Source of the DNA: Bacteroidales bacterium | GTDB taxonomy: Bacteria; Bacteroidota; Bacteroidia; Bacteroidales; Marinilabiliaceae | Direction: 5' to 3' | DNA length: 64,000 nt | NCBI GenBank assembly: GCA_017960905.1 | Contig: JAGCYH010000011.1 | Coordinates: 1 to 64,000 of the forward strand | In this document: positions 1-8,445 of the stretch, in pieces | Layout of the letters: every line of letters begins with the position of its first letter | Numbering within the stretch: the stretch's first letter is position 1 | Program-made: the position numbers and the translations under genes | The notes under the pieces: generated by a model | What the model was told of the DNA's origin: nothing | Seen by the model: only the letters and a program-made list of their open reading frames with translations | Databases searched by the model: none

Positions 1-1
1 G

Positions 2-304
2 GGTGGCGACCGTCACGCGCCAGTGGCCGACGATGTTACGCCCTACGAGATTATCCATTCGTCGGAAGGTGCCGCACGCCTTGACGAGACCCGCGCCTTC
101 ACCGAGCAGTACGGCACGGCCATTGCCTACAACTATTCGGCCCGCGTCACCATTAACAAACACCGCGTGTCGCACAGTTTCGTTATCGATATGACTCAAA
201 ACAAGGGCTACTACGACCACGTTTACAACCTGCGTACCCACAAAATTGAGCCGTACACCGTGAAACTCTCACTGCCGAATATTGCTTATAAGATTGAGTT
301 TTAA
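2..304 (+). CDS. TonB-dependent receptor, C-terminal fragment (cut by window edge)
   Basis: This is the 3' end of a gene that begins before the window; the frame is open from base 2 and stops at 304. The visible ~100 residues match the end of the next gene's product: both run from a Gly/Arg-rich turn plus a Pro-Val pair, through an Ile-Asn-Lys strand (INKHRVSHSFVIDM here, INKERVAHHFILEY there), to a terminal PNIAYKIEF or PNIAYRIEF. Ending on Phe in an amphipathic strand is typical of outer-membrane beta-barrels and serves BAM recognition. It is therefore the last strands of a TonB-dependent receptor that is a tandem paralogue of the gene at 366. Substrate unknown. The gap to the next start is 61 bp without a clear terminator, so the two may be co-transcribed. 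Confidence 0.8.
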   Translation, partial: GGDRHAPVADDVTPYEIIHSSEGAARLDETRAFTEQYGTAIAYNYSARVTINKHRVSHSFVIDMTQNKGYYDHVYNLRTHKIEPYTVKLSLPNIAYKIEF

Positions 305-365
305 TTTAAAACGCAGATAATCAAAACAATAACAAGTATATTTATCTTTTCAAAACCGCATTTGT

Positions 366-2708
366 ATGAAACGTTCAGCAATTCTAACTATGTTGTTTGT
401 GCTTTTGGCACAAATGACTGTAGCGCAAACTGTTACGCAAACAATCAAAGGAAACGCCATCGATGTTGCATCGGGTCTTCCAGTGCCTTACGCCACTGTT
501 TATCTTGAGGACAATACCTCGAAAGCGACAGTAACTGATACCGCCGGATACTTTATTCTGAAAAACGTCCCGGTAGGCCGACATACATTGGTAATACAAT
601 CGATAGGTTATGAACCATTGGTAATGAAGGAGTTGCTTCTGTCGTCGGGCAAAGAGATGGTGCTGAATCTGGGAATGACCGAAAGTGTTGCTCGACTTGA
701 GGAAGTTGTGGTCAAACCGCAGGTTAACAAGCAGTTGCCGCTCAACGAGATGGCTATGGTTGGCGCGCGTATGTTCAGCGTCGAGGAGGCGTCGAGGTAT
801 GCAGGCGGCGTGTCGGACCCGGCGCGCACGGCTTCGATGTTCGCCGGTGTAGCGCCGAGCGGCGTCTACAACGGCATCAGCATTCACGGCAATTCGCCGC
901 AAATGCTGCAATGGCGCGTCGAGGGCATCGAGGTGAACAACCCCAACCACTTTGCCGACATCACTATGGCGGGCGGCGGTATTTTCACGTCGCTCAACGG
1001 TACTGTGTTGGCCAACAGCGACTTCCTTACTGGCGCAATGCCGGCTGAGTACGGCAACGCGCTCTCTGGCGCGTTCGATATGAAGATGCGCAATGGCAAC
1101 AACACCAAATACGAGCACGCCTTGCAGTTTGGCACGCTCGGTGTCGATTTCGCTTCGGAAGGCCCGCTGGGCAAAGGCTCTAAGGCTTCGTACCTTGTCA
1201 ACTACCGATACAGTTTTATGGAAATAGCCAAGAAAATCCACGCTATCAATATCGACCAGACGATGGATTATCAGGATTTGAGCATGAAACTGAATTTTCC
1301 GACCAAAAAAGCCGGAACTTTTGGCGTGTGGTTTACTGGACTTATCGACAGATTCGGCAACGAATTGCGCGACCAAAGCGAATGGGAATCGCTTTGGGAC
1401 GCGGCTGAGGCTTGGGCCAATCAAAAAAGCTGTGCCGGCGGTCTGACGCACACATTCCGTTTTGGCGCAGGCGGAACGCTCACATCGAGCATTGCCTACA
1501 CTGGTGCGTACTGCAAGCTGAGCCAGAGTGTCTACGACAATGACCTTAACGAAATGCCCACTTTGGCGGAGTGCGACCATCAGAACAATCTGATTGTCAG
1601 CATTCAGCACAAACAGAAGATTTCGTCGCGCTACACGATGCAGAACGGCGTTGAGTTCCGGCAGATGTACTTTACGCTGTCGGGCGACGATGTACACGCA
1701 ATAGGCGAGCCCTTGTACCGCGTCTACGAATCGGATGGAAACACTAGTCTGACACGGTTTTATACGAATCATAAAGTGGCTCTGAGCCAGCGTTTTTCGA
1801 CCGTGCTCGGCATCAACGTGATGTGTTTTGGCCTGAACGGCCAAACACTTGTCGAGCCGCGAGCCAGTCTGCAATATAAAATGTCGCCATCGTCTTCGAT
1901 ATCAGTGGCTTACGCACAAAACAGCCGCAAAGAGTCGCTTTCGGCCTATTTCGTCAAAACCGACGACGGAACGAAGGATGCCAACAAAGAGCTCGGCCTG
2001 ACGCGCTCGCACCACATTTCGGCCGCTTTCGCGCAGCGCCTTGGCGACAATGCCATGCTGAAGATAGAACCTTACTATCAGCTGCTTTTCGACGTTCCGG
2101 TAGAAGAGGGCACCACATATTCGGTAATCAACGAGCGCAGCTTCGCCCAGACGCGCACCCTTACCAACGACGGCCGCGGCCGCAACTACGGTATCGACCT
2201 TACGCTTGAGCGCTACCTGAAAAACGGCTTTTACGGTATGATAACCGGTACTGCTTTCAGATCGGAATATCGCGACGCGCTGGGCGACTGGCACCGCACG
2301 CGCTACGACCTTGGATACATCACCAACATTGTTGGTGGAAAAGAGTGGATGATTGGCCAAGACAAGAAGAATGTGCTGAGCCTCAACGGCCGCCTGACGA
2401 TTATGGGCGGCGGACGCCGCACGCCTGTGATAGAGGGACTTACGTACGACGACATTGTGAATGACCCGCATTGGGATATTCCGCTTCAAGAGGACAAACC
2501 ATTCAGCGAAGAGCTCAACACCAACGTCGGCTACGCTTTTTCGGTGAAATACATCATCAACAAAGAGCGTGTGGCGCATCACTTCATTCTTGAGTATCTG
2601 AATGTCAAGTCGTACGAAGGCCAGGATTACAACCGCAATACAGGCGAACTCAACGATATTTACACTTCGCTTACTTTCCCGAATATAGCTTATAGAATTG
2701 AGTTTTAG
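366..2708 (+). CDS. TonB-dependent receptor with carboxypeptidase-like N-terminal domain
   Basis: Predicted outer-membrane receptor of 780 residues. Residues 1-21 form a signal peptide ending VAQ. Residues ~25-110 form a carboxypeptidase-regulatory-like beta domain (GLPVPYATVYLEDN, then DTAGYFILKNVPVG), common at the front of Bacteroidota receptors. A plug domain follows (residues ~115-240, with ARTASMFAGVAPSGVYNGISI), then a barrel of alternating aromatic strands ending in ...AYRIEF. No SusD-like partner, sulfatase or glycoside hydrolase is adjacent, so the ligand cannot be inferred; a peptide, siderophore or small glycan is possible. It is a tandem paralogue of the partial gene ending at 304. 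A long antisense reading frame opposite this gene is a shadow. Confidence 0.88.
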   Translation: MKRSAILTMLFVLLAQMTVAQTVTQTIKGNAIDVASGLPVPYATVYLEDNTSKATVTDTAGYFILKNVPVGRHTLVIQSIGYEPLVMKELLLSSGKEMVLNLGMTESVARLEEVVVKPQVNKQLPLNEMAMVGARMFSVEEASRYAGGVSDPARTASMFAGVAPSGVYNGISIHGNSPQMLQWRVEGIEVNNPNHFADITMAGGGIFTSLNGTVLANSDFLTGAMPAEYGNALSGAFDMKMRNGNNTKYEHALQFGTLGVDFASEGPLGKGSKASYLVNYRYSFMEIAKKIHAINIDQTMDYQDLSMKLNFPTKKAGTFGVWFTGLIDRFGNELRDQSEWESLWDAAEAWANQKSCAGGLTHTFRFGAGGTLTSSIAYTGAYCKLSQSVYDNDLNEMPTLAECDHQNNLIVSIQHKQKISSRYTMQNGVEFRQMYFTLSGDDVHAIGEPLYRVYESDGNTSLTRFYTNHKVALSQRFSTVLGINVMCFGLNGQTLVEPRASLQYKMSPSSSISVAYAQNSRKESLSAYFVKTDDGTKDANKELGLTRSHHISAAFAQRLGDNAMLKIEPYYQLLFDVPVEEGTTYSVINERSFAQTRTLTNDGRGRNYGIDLTLERYLKNGFYGMITGTAFRSEYRDALGDWHRTRYDLGYITNIVGGKEWMIGQDKKNVLSLNGRLTIMGGGRRTPVIEGLTYDDIVNDPHWDIPLQEDKPFSEELNTNVGYAFSVKYIINKERVAHHFILEYLNVKSYEGQDYNRNTGELNDIYTSLTFPNIAYRIEF

Positions 2709-2734
2709 TGTGTTAAATATTATGTTCTTACAAA

Positions 2735-2771
2735 AAAGAGAGAACACTGAAATATTCAGTGTTCTCTCTTT
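2735..2771. terminator. Bidirectional terminator hairpin
   Basis: Near-perfect inverted repeat whose arms read AAGAGAGAACACTGAA and its complement around a short AT loop. It is flanked by A residues on the left and T residues on the right. It lies between the convergent genes at 366-2708 (+) and 2793-3482 (-), so it can end both transcripts. Confidence 0.8.
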
Positions 2772-2792
2772 CGTTTATGCAATTTCGTTTTT

Positions 2793-3482
2793 TTACTCCA
2801 GCTCTACAATTTTGCCTTCGAAAGTCTCTTTTTTCGTCACTTCGGCCGTTCCTTTGTAGCGTATAATGCCGCCAGCCGATTGTGCGTTGAGCTTATCTTT
2901 CACATTCACAACGGCTTCGGCCGTTGTGGCAATAATGTCGCACTCGTCAGATTCGAGGGCTTCTGCGTCGTATTTGCTGTTGCCGAGCGTGCCGGCAATG
3001 TCAACTGTTTGTTTCTTGGCTTTGCCGCTCATGGTTATCATGCAAGTGTTGCCAAGCACTTCGAGTTCGTCAACTTCGACATCCATTTCGGCCTCACAGT
3101 CGGCGGCCAGGTCGAGGGTGAATTTGCCTTCGTGCGCAAAGAGGCATTCGGTATCGACCGACGCGCCGCCTTTGAGTTTAACCTCGTCGATGTCCTTGAA
3201 ATAGACAAACACTTGCACGGCCGAACCGGCCGTGCGTTTTTTCATCTTGACGTACAGAACGTCCTTTTTAATTGTAGTCTCAACGTCGGCAGTAGGACAG
3301 CCTTCGGTAACTACCTCTATCTCACGCTTTTCGTTATTCTGAATAAGCGATACGTTAACGCCTTTCGACGCTTCTATCTTGCTGAACTCGTCGATGTCGC
3401 GTTTCTCTTTGTTTGCCTCGGCAAAAGCGTTCAGGCTCATTGTCAGCGCGATGAGCGCGCCTGCTAAAATTCCTTTTTTCAT
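2793..3482 (-). CDS. DUF2807 / head-GIN domain exported protein
   Basis: A 229-residue protein with a clear signal peptide (residues 1-21, ending AFAEA). The mature part is a repetitive beta-strand protein: short hydrophobic strands alternating with Gly, Asn and Asp turns (for example DEVKLKGGASVDTECLF, then ELEVLGNTCMITMSGKAKK). This matches DUF2807, the putative auto-transporter adhesin or head-GIN family, which is common in Bacteroidota and biochemically uncharacterised. The usual motif is present: an early segment like DIDEFSKIEASKGVNVSLIQ, followed by solenoid turns. Location is probably periplasm or outer-membrane surface. It is a single gene with its own terminator downstream. Confidence 0.72.
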   Translation of the reverse strand: MKKGILAGALIALTMSLNAFAEANKEKRDIDEFSKIEASKGVNVSLIQNNEKREIEVVTEGCPTADVETTIKKDVLYVKMKKRTAGSAVQVFVYFKDIDEVKLKGGASVDTECLFAHEGKFTLDLAADCEAEMDVEVDELEVLGNTCMITMSGKAKKQTVDIAGTLGNSKYDAEALESDECDIIATTAEAVVNVKDKLNAQSAGGIIRYKGTAEVTKKETFEGKIVELE

Positions 3483-3554
3483 TCTTGCAATGTGTTTTTA
3501 TGTGTTTTACAAAATATTTATTTACAAACTATTAGCATATCAAAAATAATGCCG

Positions 3555-4469
3555 TTATACATCATCTTTATACGAAATGAATTTCAAAAGTTGCTCAAGC
3601 ATCTCTGTTTTGCGCATTTCGTAGCCTGCTTTTCTGGCGGCGGCCACAGGATTTGAGTAAATGGCCTCTATTTCGAGCGGCCGGTGGTTGTCGAAGTCGA
3701 GCTTCATGCTGGGCGAGTAGGGCGTCATTATGTCGGTCATGCTGAGCATCTTGTCGATGAAAGCGTGCTCGATGCGCGCGCCGCAAGCGGCGGCGCCGTT
3801 TATCACCTCTTCCATCAGGTCGGCCACGAGCTTTCGCGAGTCGGCTTGGCGCATCAGTTTGTCGGTCGAGGTGTTGAGTGCGACGGTGAGCCCGTTGTAC
3901 GGTATATTCCAGACCAGTTTCCGCCAGCGCGCTTCGTTAAGGTCGGGAGCGATGGTGAATTGCACTTTGGCGCGCTCGAAATCGTTCTGCACGGCGTGCA
4001 GAACATCATAGTTGTCGTGCGCGAAGAAACCGACGTTAAGTGCGCCATAATCAGCGTGATTTATATGTCCGGGCGCTACACGCGACGAGCAGATGAACGC
4101 CATTCCGCCTGCAATGCTTGTCTGAGGCAAGGCCTCAGACAGCTTTGCCTCAAGTCCGAGTCCGTTCTGTATGAGAATAACCAGCGAAGTGGGTTTGAGT
4201 ATCGGTTGCAACATATTGGGCAACAAACTGTTAGCTGTCGATTTCAGAGCCACCAGAATAACATCGGCCTGCGGCATGTCGAGGGTGCTACGGTACGCCG
4301 AAATCGGATTGACCACGAAGTTGCCTTCGACCGAATCGACGCGCAGTCCGTTGCGTTTAACATGCTCATATTCAGTATGAAACAGAAAATCAACATCGCA
4401 GCCTGCCTGCGCCAGACGACCGCCGTAGTAGCCGCCGATAGCGCCTGTGCCTATTATCGCGTATTTCAT
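3555..4469 (-). CDS. Ketopantoate reductase-like enzyme (ApbA/PanE family)
   Basis: A 304-residue NADP-dependent reductase. The N-terminus has a Rossmann dinucleotide site, IGTGAIGGYYGGRLAQAG, in the PanE position. ALKSTAN and QNGLG follow at the usual PanE positions, and the C-terminal domain contains KLVWNIPYNGLTVALN, matching the family's catalytic Lys/Asn region. The family reduces 2-dehydropantoate to pantoate in coenzyme A synthesis, but many paralogues act on other 2-oxo acids and no pantothenate genes lie nearby. Cytoplasmic. The start at 4469 fits the Rossmann fold beginning at residue 2. Annotating it as panE is reasonable but unproven. Confidence 0.8.
   Translation of the reverse strand: MKYAIIGTGAIGGYYGGRLAQAGCDVDFLFHTEYEHVKRNGLRVDSVEGNFVVNPISAYRSTLDMPQADVILVALKSTANSLLPNMLQPILKPTSLVILIQNGLGLEAKLSEALPQTSIAGGMAFICSSRVAPGHINHADYGALNVGFFAHDNYDVLHAVQNDFERAKVQFTIAPDLNEARWRKLVWNIPYNGLTVALNTSTDKLMRQADSRKLVADLMEEVINGAAACGARIEHAFIDKMLSMTDIMTPYSPSMKLDFDNHRPLEIEAIYSNPVAAARKAGYEMRKTEMLEQLLKFISYKDDV
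4119..4141. repeat. Intragenic perfect inverted repeat (10-bp arms, 3-nt loop)
   Basis: Inside the reductase gene TGTCTGAGGC and its exact complement flank AAG. One of many such hairpins inside genes of this window; see the finding on intragenic palindromes. Confidence 0.85.
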
Positions 4470-4738
4470 TTATGTCTGTTTTTTTTGTGTTCGATATGCA
4501 AAGTTATGTTTTTTCTTCGAAAGAATATTCTCTTATTTTGTTTTTATTTAAACTAATACTTTAAATATTTTATTTAAAAATTTTAAAATCAGATATTTAT
4601 ATTTTGTTTTTCTTTGAAAAATAATGATAAAGCGATATTGTATTCTGTTGGTTTTTGTGAAATATTGGCTCAAATCTTTTGAAAAATAGAAAAACAACTC
4701 TATTTTTGATACCAAGAAAAAAAGCCGAAGATATTTTT

Positions 4739-6940
4739 ATGAAAGAGCAGACGAAACTAACAATCTCAGAGACAGCCGAATACGCCCGTGCGTACAACAA
4801 GCTGTTGTCGCTGAGTGCCGACATACGCCGCCCCGACGACGAGCAGACTATACGCCGTTTGCTTCAGGAGGCGACCGACGAGATAGATATATTTCAGCGC
4901 AAAGCGCCGAAATTTCCGCTTATTACGCACGCCATCGAGGTGGCCAACATTCTCATCGACGATGTTGGTTTGAGCCGCGGAGCGGCCATCTGCGCTATCT
5001 TTGCCGATATGGTGCAGCAGTCGCCGACTTTGCGCGCCAAGGTTGCCGAGACGTTTGGCGAGCCCATATCTACTATTTGCGAAGGCCTCGTAAAGGTGGC
5101 CGAGCTCTACGAGCGCCACACTTCGGTCGAGAACGAGAATTTCCGCAAGCTGCTGTTCACTTTCGCGCAGGATGTGCGCGTCATCTTTGTCATTCTGGCC
5201 GACCGCCTCAATGTGATGCGACATCTGAAGCTTTATCCGAAGGCCGACCAGCTGCGCATCGGATCCGAAGTGGCATATCTCTATGCGCCTTTGGCGCATA
5301 GAATGGGCCTCTACGGCATGAAATCGGAACTCGAAGACCTCGCCATGAAGTTCACCAACCGCGAGGTGTACGACAGCATAGCGCGCAAGCTCAACGAGAC
5401 TAAGCGCAGCCGCGATTCGTACATAAGCACCTTCATCGCACCGCTCAAAAAAGCCCTCACAGAGCAGGGTTTCAAGTTCGACATCAAAGGGCGCACGAAG
5501 ACTATCAGCTCGATTTACAACAAGTTGCGCAAGTCGAATGTCGATTTTGAGCATATCTACGACCTTTTTGCCATTCGCATAATAATCGACTGCGACCTGA
5601 AAGACGAGAAAGCCGAGTGCTGGCGCGCCTATTCGCTTGTAACCGATATGTACAGGCCCAATCCGGCACGTCTGAAGGACTGGATTTCGGTGCCTAAGGG
5701 CAATGGCTACGAGAGTCTTCACATCACGGTTTTCGGTCCCGACAACCGCTGGGTCGAGGTGCAGATACGCACTCGCCGCATGGACGAAGTGGCCGAGAAA
5801 GGTTTCGCAGCGCACTGGAAATACAAGGGCATAACCACCGAGCAGAATATGGAGCTTTGGCTTGCCAATATTCGCGAAGTGCTTGAAAATCCGGAACTTA
5901 GCGGTGTCGATTTTATCGACGATTTCAAGCTCAACCTATACGACAAGGAGGTTTTCGCCTTCACGCCCAAAGGCGACTTGCGTCGCCTTGCCAAGGGCGC
6001 TACAGTGCTCGATTTCGCTTTCGACGTGCATACCAACATCGGCCGTCATTGCGTTGGCGCCATAGTCAACGACCGCAATGTGCCTATCAAGTACGTCATT
6101 CAGAACGGCGACCAGGTTGAAATACTCACCAGCAGCCGTCAGGAGCCTAAAGCCGACTGGATTAACATCGTAACCACGTCGCGGGCCAAAAGCAAACTGC
6201 GCCAGGCGCTCAAGGAGCAGCTTTACCGTCAGTCGGATACTGGACGCGAACTGCTTACGCGACGCTTAAAGAATTGGAAATTAGAGCTTAACGATACGTT
6301 ACTTCATCAATTGATGAAGGTGTTTGGCTACAAAGACATACATGTTTTTCTTTCCGATGTTGCAACCGAAGTTGTTGATATTGAAAAAATTAAGGAATAC
6401 ATCGACAATCAGGAGCAGAAGGAGGAGGAGGCAGAGCCGGTAAAGACTCAGTCGGCCGAGAAATACTACACCGTGCGGCCCGACGACCGCAACGTGCTTA
6501 TGCTCGACAAAGGGCTCACCAACATCGACTTCACGCTTGCAAAGTGCTGCAATCCGATATTCGGCGACCCTGTTTTTGCCTTCGTCTCGGCTATGGGCGG
6601 CGTGAAGGTGCACCGCATGGGCTGTCCGAACGAAGCCGAAATGCGTAAGCGTTTCGGCTACAGGATTTTAGAGGCTCGCTGGCTCGGCACCGAAGGCGAC
6701 CTCGTGCCTGTAACGCTTCGCATTACAGGCAACGACGACTTGGGCCTGCTCTCCAACATTTCGCAGGTGCTCAGTAAAGACATGGACGCCAAAGTGCGCT
6801 CTATCAACGTCAACTCCACCGAAGGCGGCTTCTCGGGCGACATCACCATTCTCGTGAGCAGCACCGACACGTTGAGCAAGACCATCAAGAAAATCAAGAC
6901 GATAAAAGGAGTATTCACCGTAACACGTTTGGAAAAATGA
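4739..6940 (+). CDS. relA: RelA-type (p)ppGpp synthetase with degenerate hydrolase domain
   Basis: Long RelA/SpoT homologue, 733 residues from ATG 4739 (a TTG 60 bp upstream is less likely). The N-terminal HD region keeps its fold but not its catalysis: the His-Asp pair is FADMVQQSP, so His is Ala and the Glu-Asp pair is Gln-Gln, and the later Asn (usual ADRLHNMR) is changed in ADRLNVMR. The synthetase domain looks intact ([35 protein letters not shown]). Next come a TGS domain ([10 protein letters not shown], then GDQVEILTS), a conserved-cysteine zinc-finger segment ([12 protein letters not shown]) and a C-terminal ACT domain. It should make (p)ppGpp on stalled ribosomes but not degrade it. 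It overlaps the next gene by 4 bp. Confidence 0.9.
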   Translation: MKEQTKLTISETAEYARAYNKLLSLSADIRRPDDEQTIRRLLQEATDEIDIFQRKAPKFPLITHAIEVANILIDDVGLSRGAAICAIFADMVQQSPTLRAKVAETFGEPISTICEGLVKVAELYERHTSVENENFRKLLFTFAQDVRVIFVILADRLNVMRHLKLYPKADQLRIGSEVAYLYAPLAHRMGLYGMKSELEDLAMKFTNREVYDSIARKLNETKRSRDSYISTFIAPLKKALTEQGFKFDIKGRTKTISSIYNKLRKSNVDFEHIYDLFAIRIIIDCDLKDEKAECWRAYSLVTDMYRPNPARLKDWISVPKGNGYESLHITVFGPDNRWVEVQIRTRRMDEVAEKGFAAHWKYKGITTEQNMELWLANIREVLENPELSGVDFIDDFKLNLYDKEVFAFTPKGDLRRLAKGATVLDFAFDVHTNIGRHCVGAIVNDRNVPIKYVIQNGDQVEILTSSRQEPKADWINIVTTSRAKSKLRQALKEQLYRQSDTGRELLTRRLKNWKLELNDTLLHQLMKVFGYKDIHVFLSDVATEVVDIEKIKEYIDNQEQKEEEAEPVKTQSAEKYYTVRPDDRNVLMLDKGLTNIDFTLAKCCNPIFGDPVFAFVSAMGGVKVHRMGCPNEAEMRKRFGYRILEARWLGTEGDLVPVTLRITGNDDLGLLSNISQVLSKDMDAKVRSINVNSTEGGFSGDITILVSSTDTLSKTIKKIKTIKGVFTVTRLEK
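5281..5301. repeat. Intragenic perfect inverted repeat (9-bp arms, 3-nt loop)
   Basis: Within relA, CTATGCGCC and its complement flank TTT. The encoded APLAHRMG segment is normal for the family, so the palindrome sits in codon choice rather than in extra sequence. Confidence 0.8.
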
Positions 6941-7422
6941 CAGAAAACATTCAGATCAAACTTGGTTTGCTGCTTCATGGCCGCAACCTTACGATATCTA
7001 CCGCCGAGAGCTGCACGGGCGGCATGATAGGCCACCTGCTGACATCGGTGGCTGGCAGCTCGGCATATTATGTGGGCGGCGTGATAAGCTACAGCAACGC
7101 TGTGAAAGTGAACGTCTTGGGCGTAAACGCCCAAGACATTGAACGTTATGGCGCTGTCAGTGAGCAAGTTGTCCGTCAGATGGCCGATGGCGCCAAGAAC
7201 CGTCTGGGCTCCGACTGCGCTGTGGCTACGTCGGGTGTGGCTGGCCCGTCGGGCGGTACGCCCGACAAGCCTGTAGGCACAGTCTGGGTTGCTGCCGCCA
7301 CGCCCAAAGGCACTTTCACTCAGGAGTTTGTCTTCGGCACCGACCGCATGCAGAACATCAGCAAAGCCGCAGGCGCGGCTTTGGCTTTCCTGTACGAAAA
7401 ACTCGTCGAAGAGGGTTTTTAG
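6937..7422 (+). CDS. CinA C-terminal family amidohydrolase (PncC-like)
   Basis: A 161-residue stand-alone CinA C-terminal domain, the family that deamidates nicotinamide mononucleotide in pyridine-nucleotide salvage. The hallmark [15 protein letters not shown] (catalytic Ser/Thr/Lys region) and the later [20 protein letters not shown] are both present. The length is that of PncC/YgaD rather than full CinA, which carries an extra N-terminal domain. Its ATG overlaps the end of relA (ATGA), so the two are translationally coupled, and a terminator follows at once, making a two-gene operon. Cytoplasmic. Confidence 0.88.
   Translation: MTENIQIKLGLLLHGRNLTISTAESCTGGMIGHLLTSVAGSSAYYVGGVISYSNAVKVNVLGVNAQDIERYGAVSEQVVRQMADGAKNRLGSDCAVATSGVAGPSGGTPDKPVGTVWVAAATPKGTFTQEFVFGTDRMQNISKAAGAALAFLYEKLVEEGF
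7114..7137. repeat. Intragenic perfect inverted repeat (11-bp arms, 2-nt loop)
   Basis: Inside the CinA-like gene, GTCTTGGGCGT and its exact complement flank AA. It encodes the variable stretch VLGVNAQD after the conserved ISYSN motif. Confidence 0.9.
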
Positions 7423-7426
7423 ACAT

Positions 7427-7462
7427 AAAAAAAGCCGGAAAACATTGGTTTTCCGGCTTTTA
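7427..7462 (+). terminator. Intrinsic terminator after relA operon
   Basis: A-rich left arm AAAAAGCCGGAAAA, a 6-nt loop, then TTTTCCGGCTTTT. Strong GC core with a terminal T-run, 5 bp after the amidase stop. It can also serve the small minus-strand gene ending at 7477. Confidence 0.88.
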
Positions 7463-7476
7463 TCAGAGCTGGCAAG

Positions 7477-7611
7477 CTATTTCCTTTTCTTGCCAAACAT
7501 TGGTTCCGAAGCCGCCATAGCGCGTTCCTCTTTCAGCTCATAAGCCGCCTCGTGTTTGTGATGTTTTTCCGTGTGCTGTTTCGGTTTCAGCACTTTTCCG
7601 ATTGATCCCAT
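7477..7611 (-). CDS. Small basic protein, 44 residues
   Basis: Short minus-strand frame of 44 codons plus stop. The start is supported by AGGAG placed 9 nt before ATG, one of the better Shine-Dalgarno sites in this window. The product begins MGSIGKVLKPKQ, has a His/Lys/Glu-rich centre (HTEKHHKHEAAYELKEER) and ends MFGKKRK. It has no signal peptide or membrane segment and is highly charged, which suggests a soluble protein that binds nucleic acid or ribosomes, but this is only inference. It ends next to the shared terminator at 7427-7462. No family recognised. Confidence 0.6.
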   Translation of the reverse strand: MGSIGKVLKPKQHTEKHHKHEAAYELKEERAMAASEPMFGKKRK

Positions 7612-7840
7612 AGTTTTAATCTCCTATAAATTAATAATTTAACATTAAAAATATTTCGGAGTAGGGTTCGGTGTTTTTTTTGCCGGACTGCTCTAAAAAT
7701 CGACTATCTGATTTGCAAAACCTGTGCCACAGACGAAAAAAGTGCCATTTTGTCGCTTTTTCATGCCATTTTTTCCTGTTTTTAACACAAAATGGATTAC
7801 GATAAGTCCGTGGTGAAAAAAATGGCAGATTTTGGCCGAT

Positions 7841-7871
7841 TTTGTCATGTCGCAAAACAATCTTATTTTTG
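7841..7871 (+). promoter_or_regulatory. Bacteroidota-type promoter for DUF4250 gene
   Basis: TTTG (7841-7844) and TATTTTTG (7864-7871) are separated by 19 nt, matching the Bacteroidota -33 TTTG and -7 TAnnTTTG arrangement. The coding start at 7886 lies 14 nt downstream, so the 5' leader is very short. Confidence 0.6.
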
Positions 7872-7885
7872 CAGAAAAACAGAAT

Positions 7886-8095
7886 ATGGACCATCTGCCA
7901 ACCGACCCGGCAATGCTTGTCTCGAGCATCAACATGCTCCTGCGCGACGACGAATTCGACTCGCTCGAGGCGCTCTGCTACTGCTTCGGCCGCGAACCCG
8001 ACGAGATAAAGGACTATCTGTCGCGTCACGGATTTGTTTTCAGCGAAGCGCAAAAACAATTCCGCCCGACAGGCTATGATGCTGTAAATAAATGA
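7886..8095 (+). CDS. DUF4250 domain protein
   Basis: A 69-residue protein. It starts MDHLPTDPAMLVSSINMLLR, followed by FDSLEALCYCFGREPDEIK and ending near FSEAQKQFRP. This is the pattern of DUF4250, a small family with a short helix-turn-helix-like fold found in gut Bacteroidota and Firmicutes; function unknown. An in-frame TTG at 7832 would add 18 residues but would start upstream of the promoter's -7 element, so ATG 7886 is preferred. The next gene starts 3 bp after its stop, indicating co-transcription. Confidence 0.78.
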   Translation: MDHLPTDPAMLVSSINMLLRDDEFDSLEALCYCFGREPDEIKDYLSRHGFVFSEAQKQFRPTGYDAVNK

Positions 8096-8098
8096 ATT

Positions 8099-8356
8099 AT
8101 GATAAAAAAAGAGAGCCTCGAAACCGCATATTGCTTCTTGCATCAGAAACAGCGAGTGTACCAGTATTCCACTCTTGACTGGCAACGCGATGATATTGAG
8201 TATGTTATAGCAAATTTCGTTACCGATGGCATCGACAAGGAAATATACGACCTCATAGCCAACGGCCGCAAAGGCTATCTGCTTGAACATGAATACTTTG
8301 GTGCCGATATGGTCGACGCGGTGGCGAAACTCGAGAAAATGTTGTTTAATGGTTGA
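8099..8356 (+). CDS. Small conserved-looking protein of unknown function
   Basis: An 85-residue, mostly helical soluble protein beginning MIKKESLETAYCFLHQKQRV, with the stretch TLDWQRDDIEYVIANFV in the middle and a C-terminal segment GYLLEHEYFGADMVDAV. No signal peptide or membrane segment. I do not recognise a named domain. It lies 3 bp after the DUF4250 gene, so the two are probably translated together from one message and may work together. A dispersed palindromic repeat follows directly. Confidence 0.65.
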   Translation: MIKKESLETAYCFLHQKQRVYQYSTLDWQRDDIEYVIANFVTDGIDKEIYDLIANGRKGYLLEHEYFGADMVDAVAKLEKMLFNG

Positions 8357-8444
8357 AAGACGCACGCCGTTATTCAGACGCACGGCCGTGCGTCTCTACA
8401 TATCACATTACTCTTTACACTTTACTCTTTACTCTTTACTCTAA
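8357..8444. repeat. Dispersed palindrome plus ACTCTTT heptamer repeat (copy 1)
   Basis: Holds the perfect 20-bp palindrome AGACGCACGGCCGTGCGTCT (8376-8395), preceded by a partial AGACGCACG copy and followed by several ACTCTTT or ACACTTT heptamers that run up to the start codon at 8446. The same composite occurs at 23100-23158 (opposite orientation) and 33386-33458. Confidence 0.85.
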
Positions 8445-8445
8445 A

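Noticed and set aside
8400..8444. ACTCTTT repeats considered as a CRISPR or satellite array
   Set aside because: Units are 7 bp without spacers and recur at several loci with a palindrome; they belong to the dispersed repeat.
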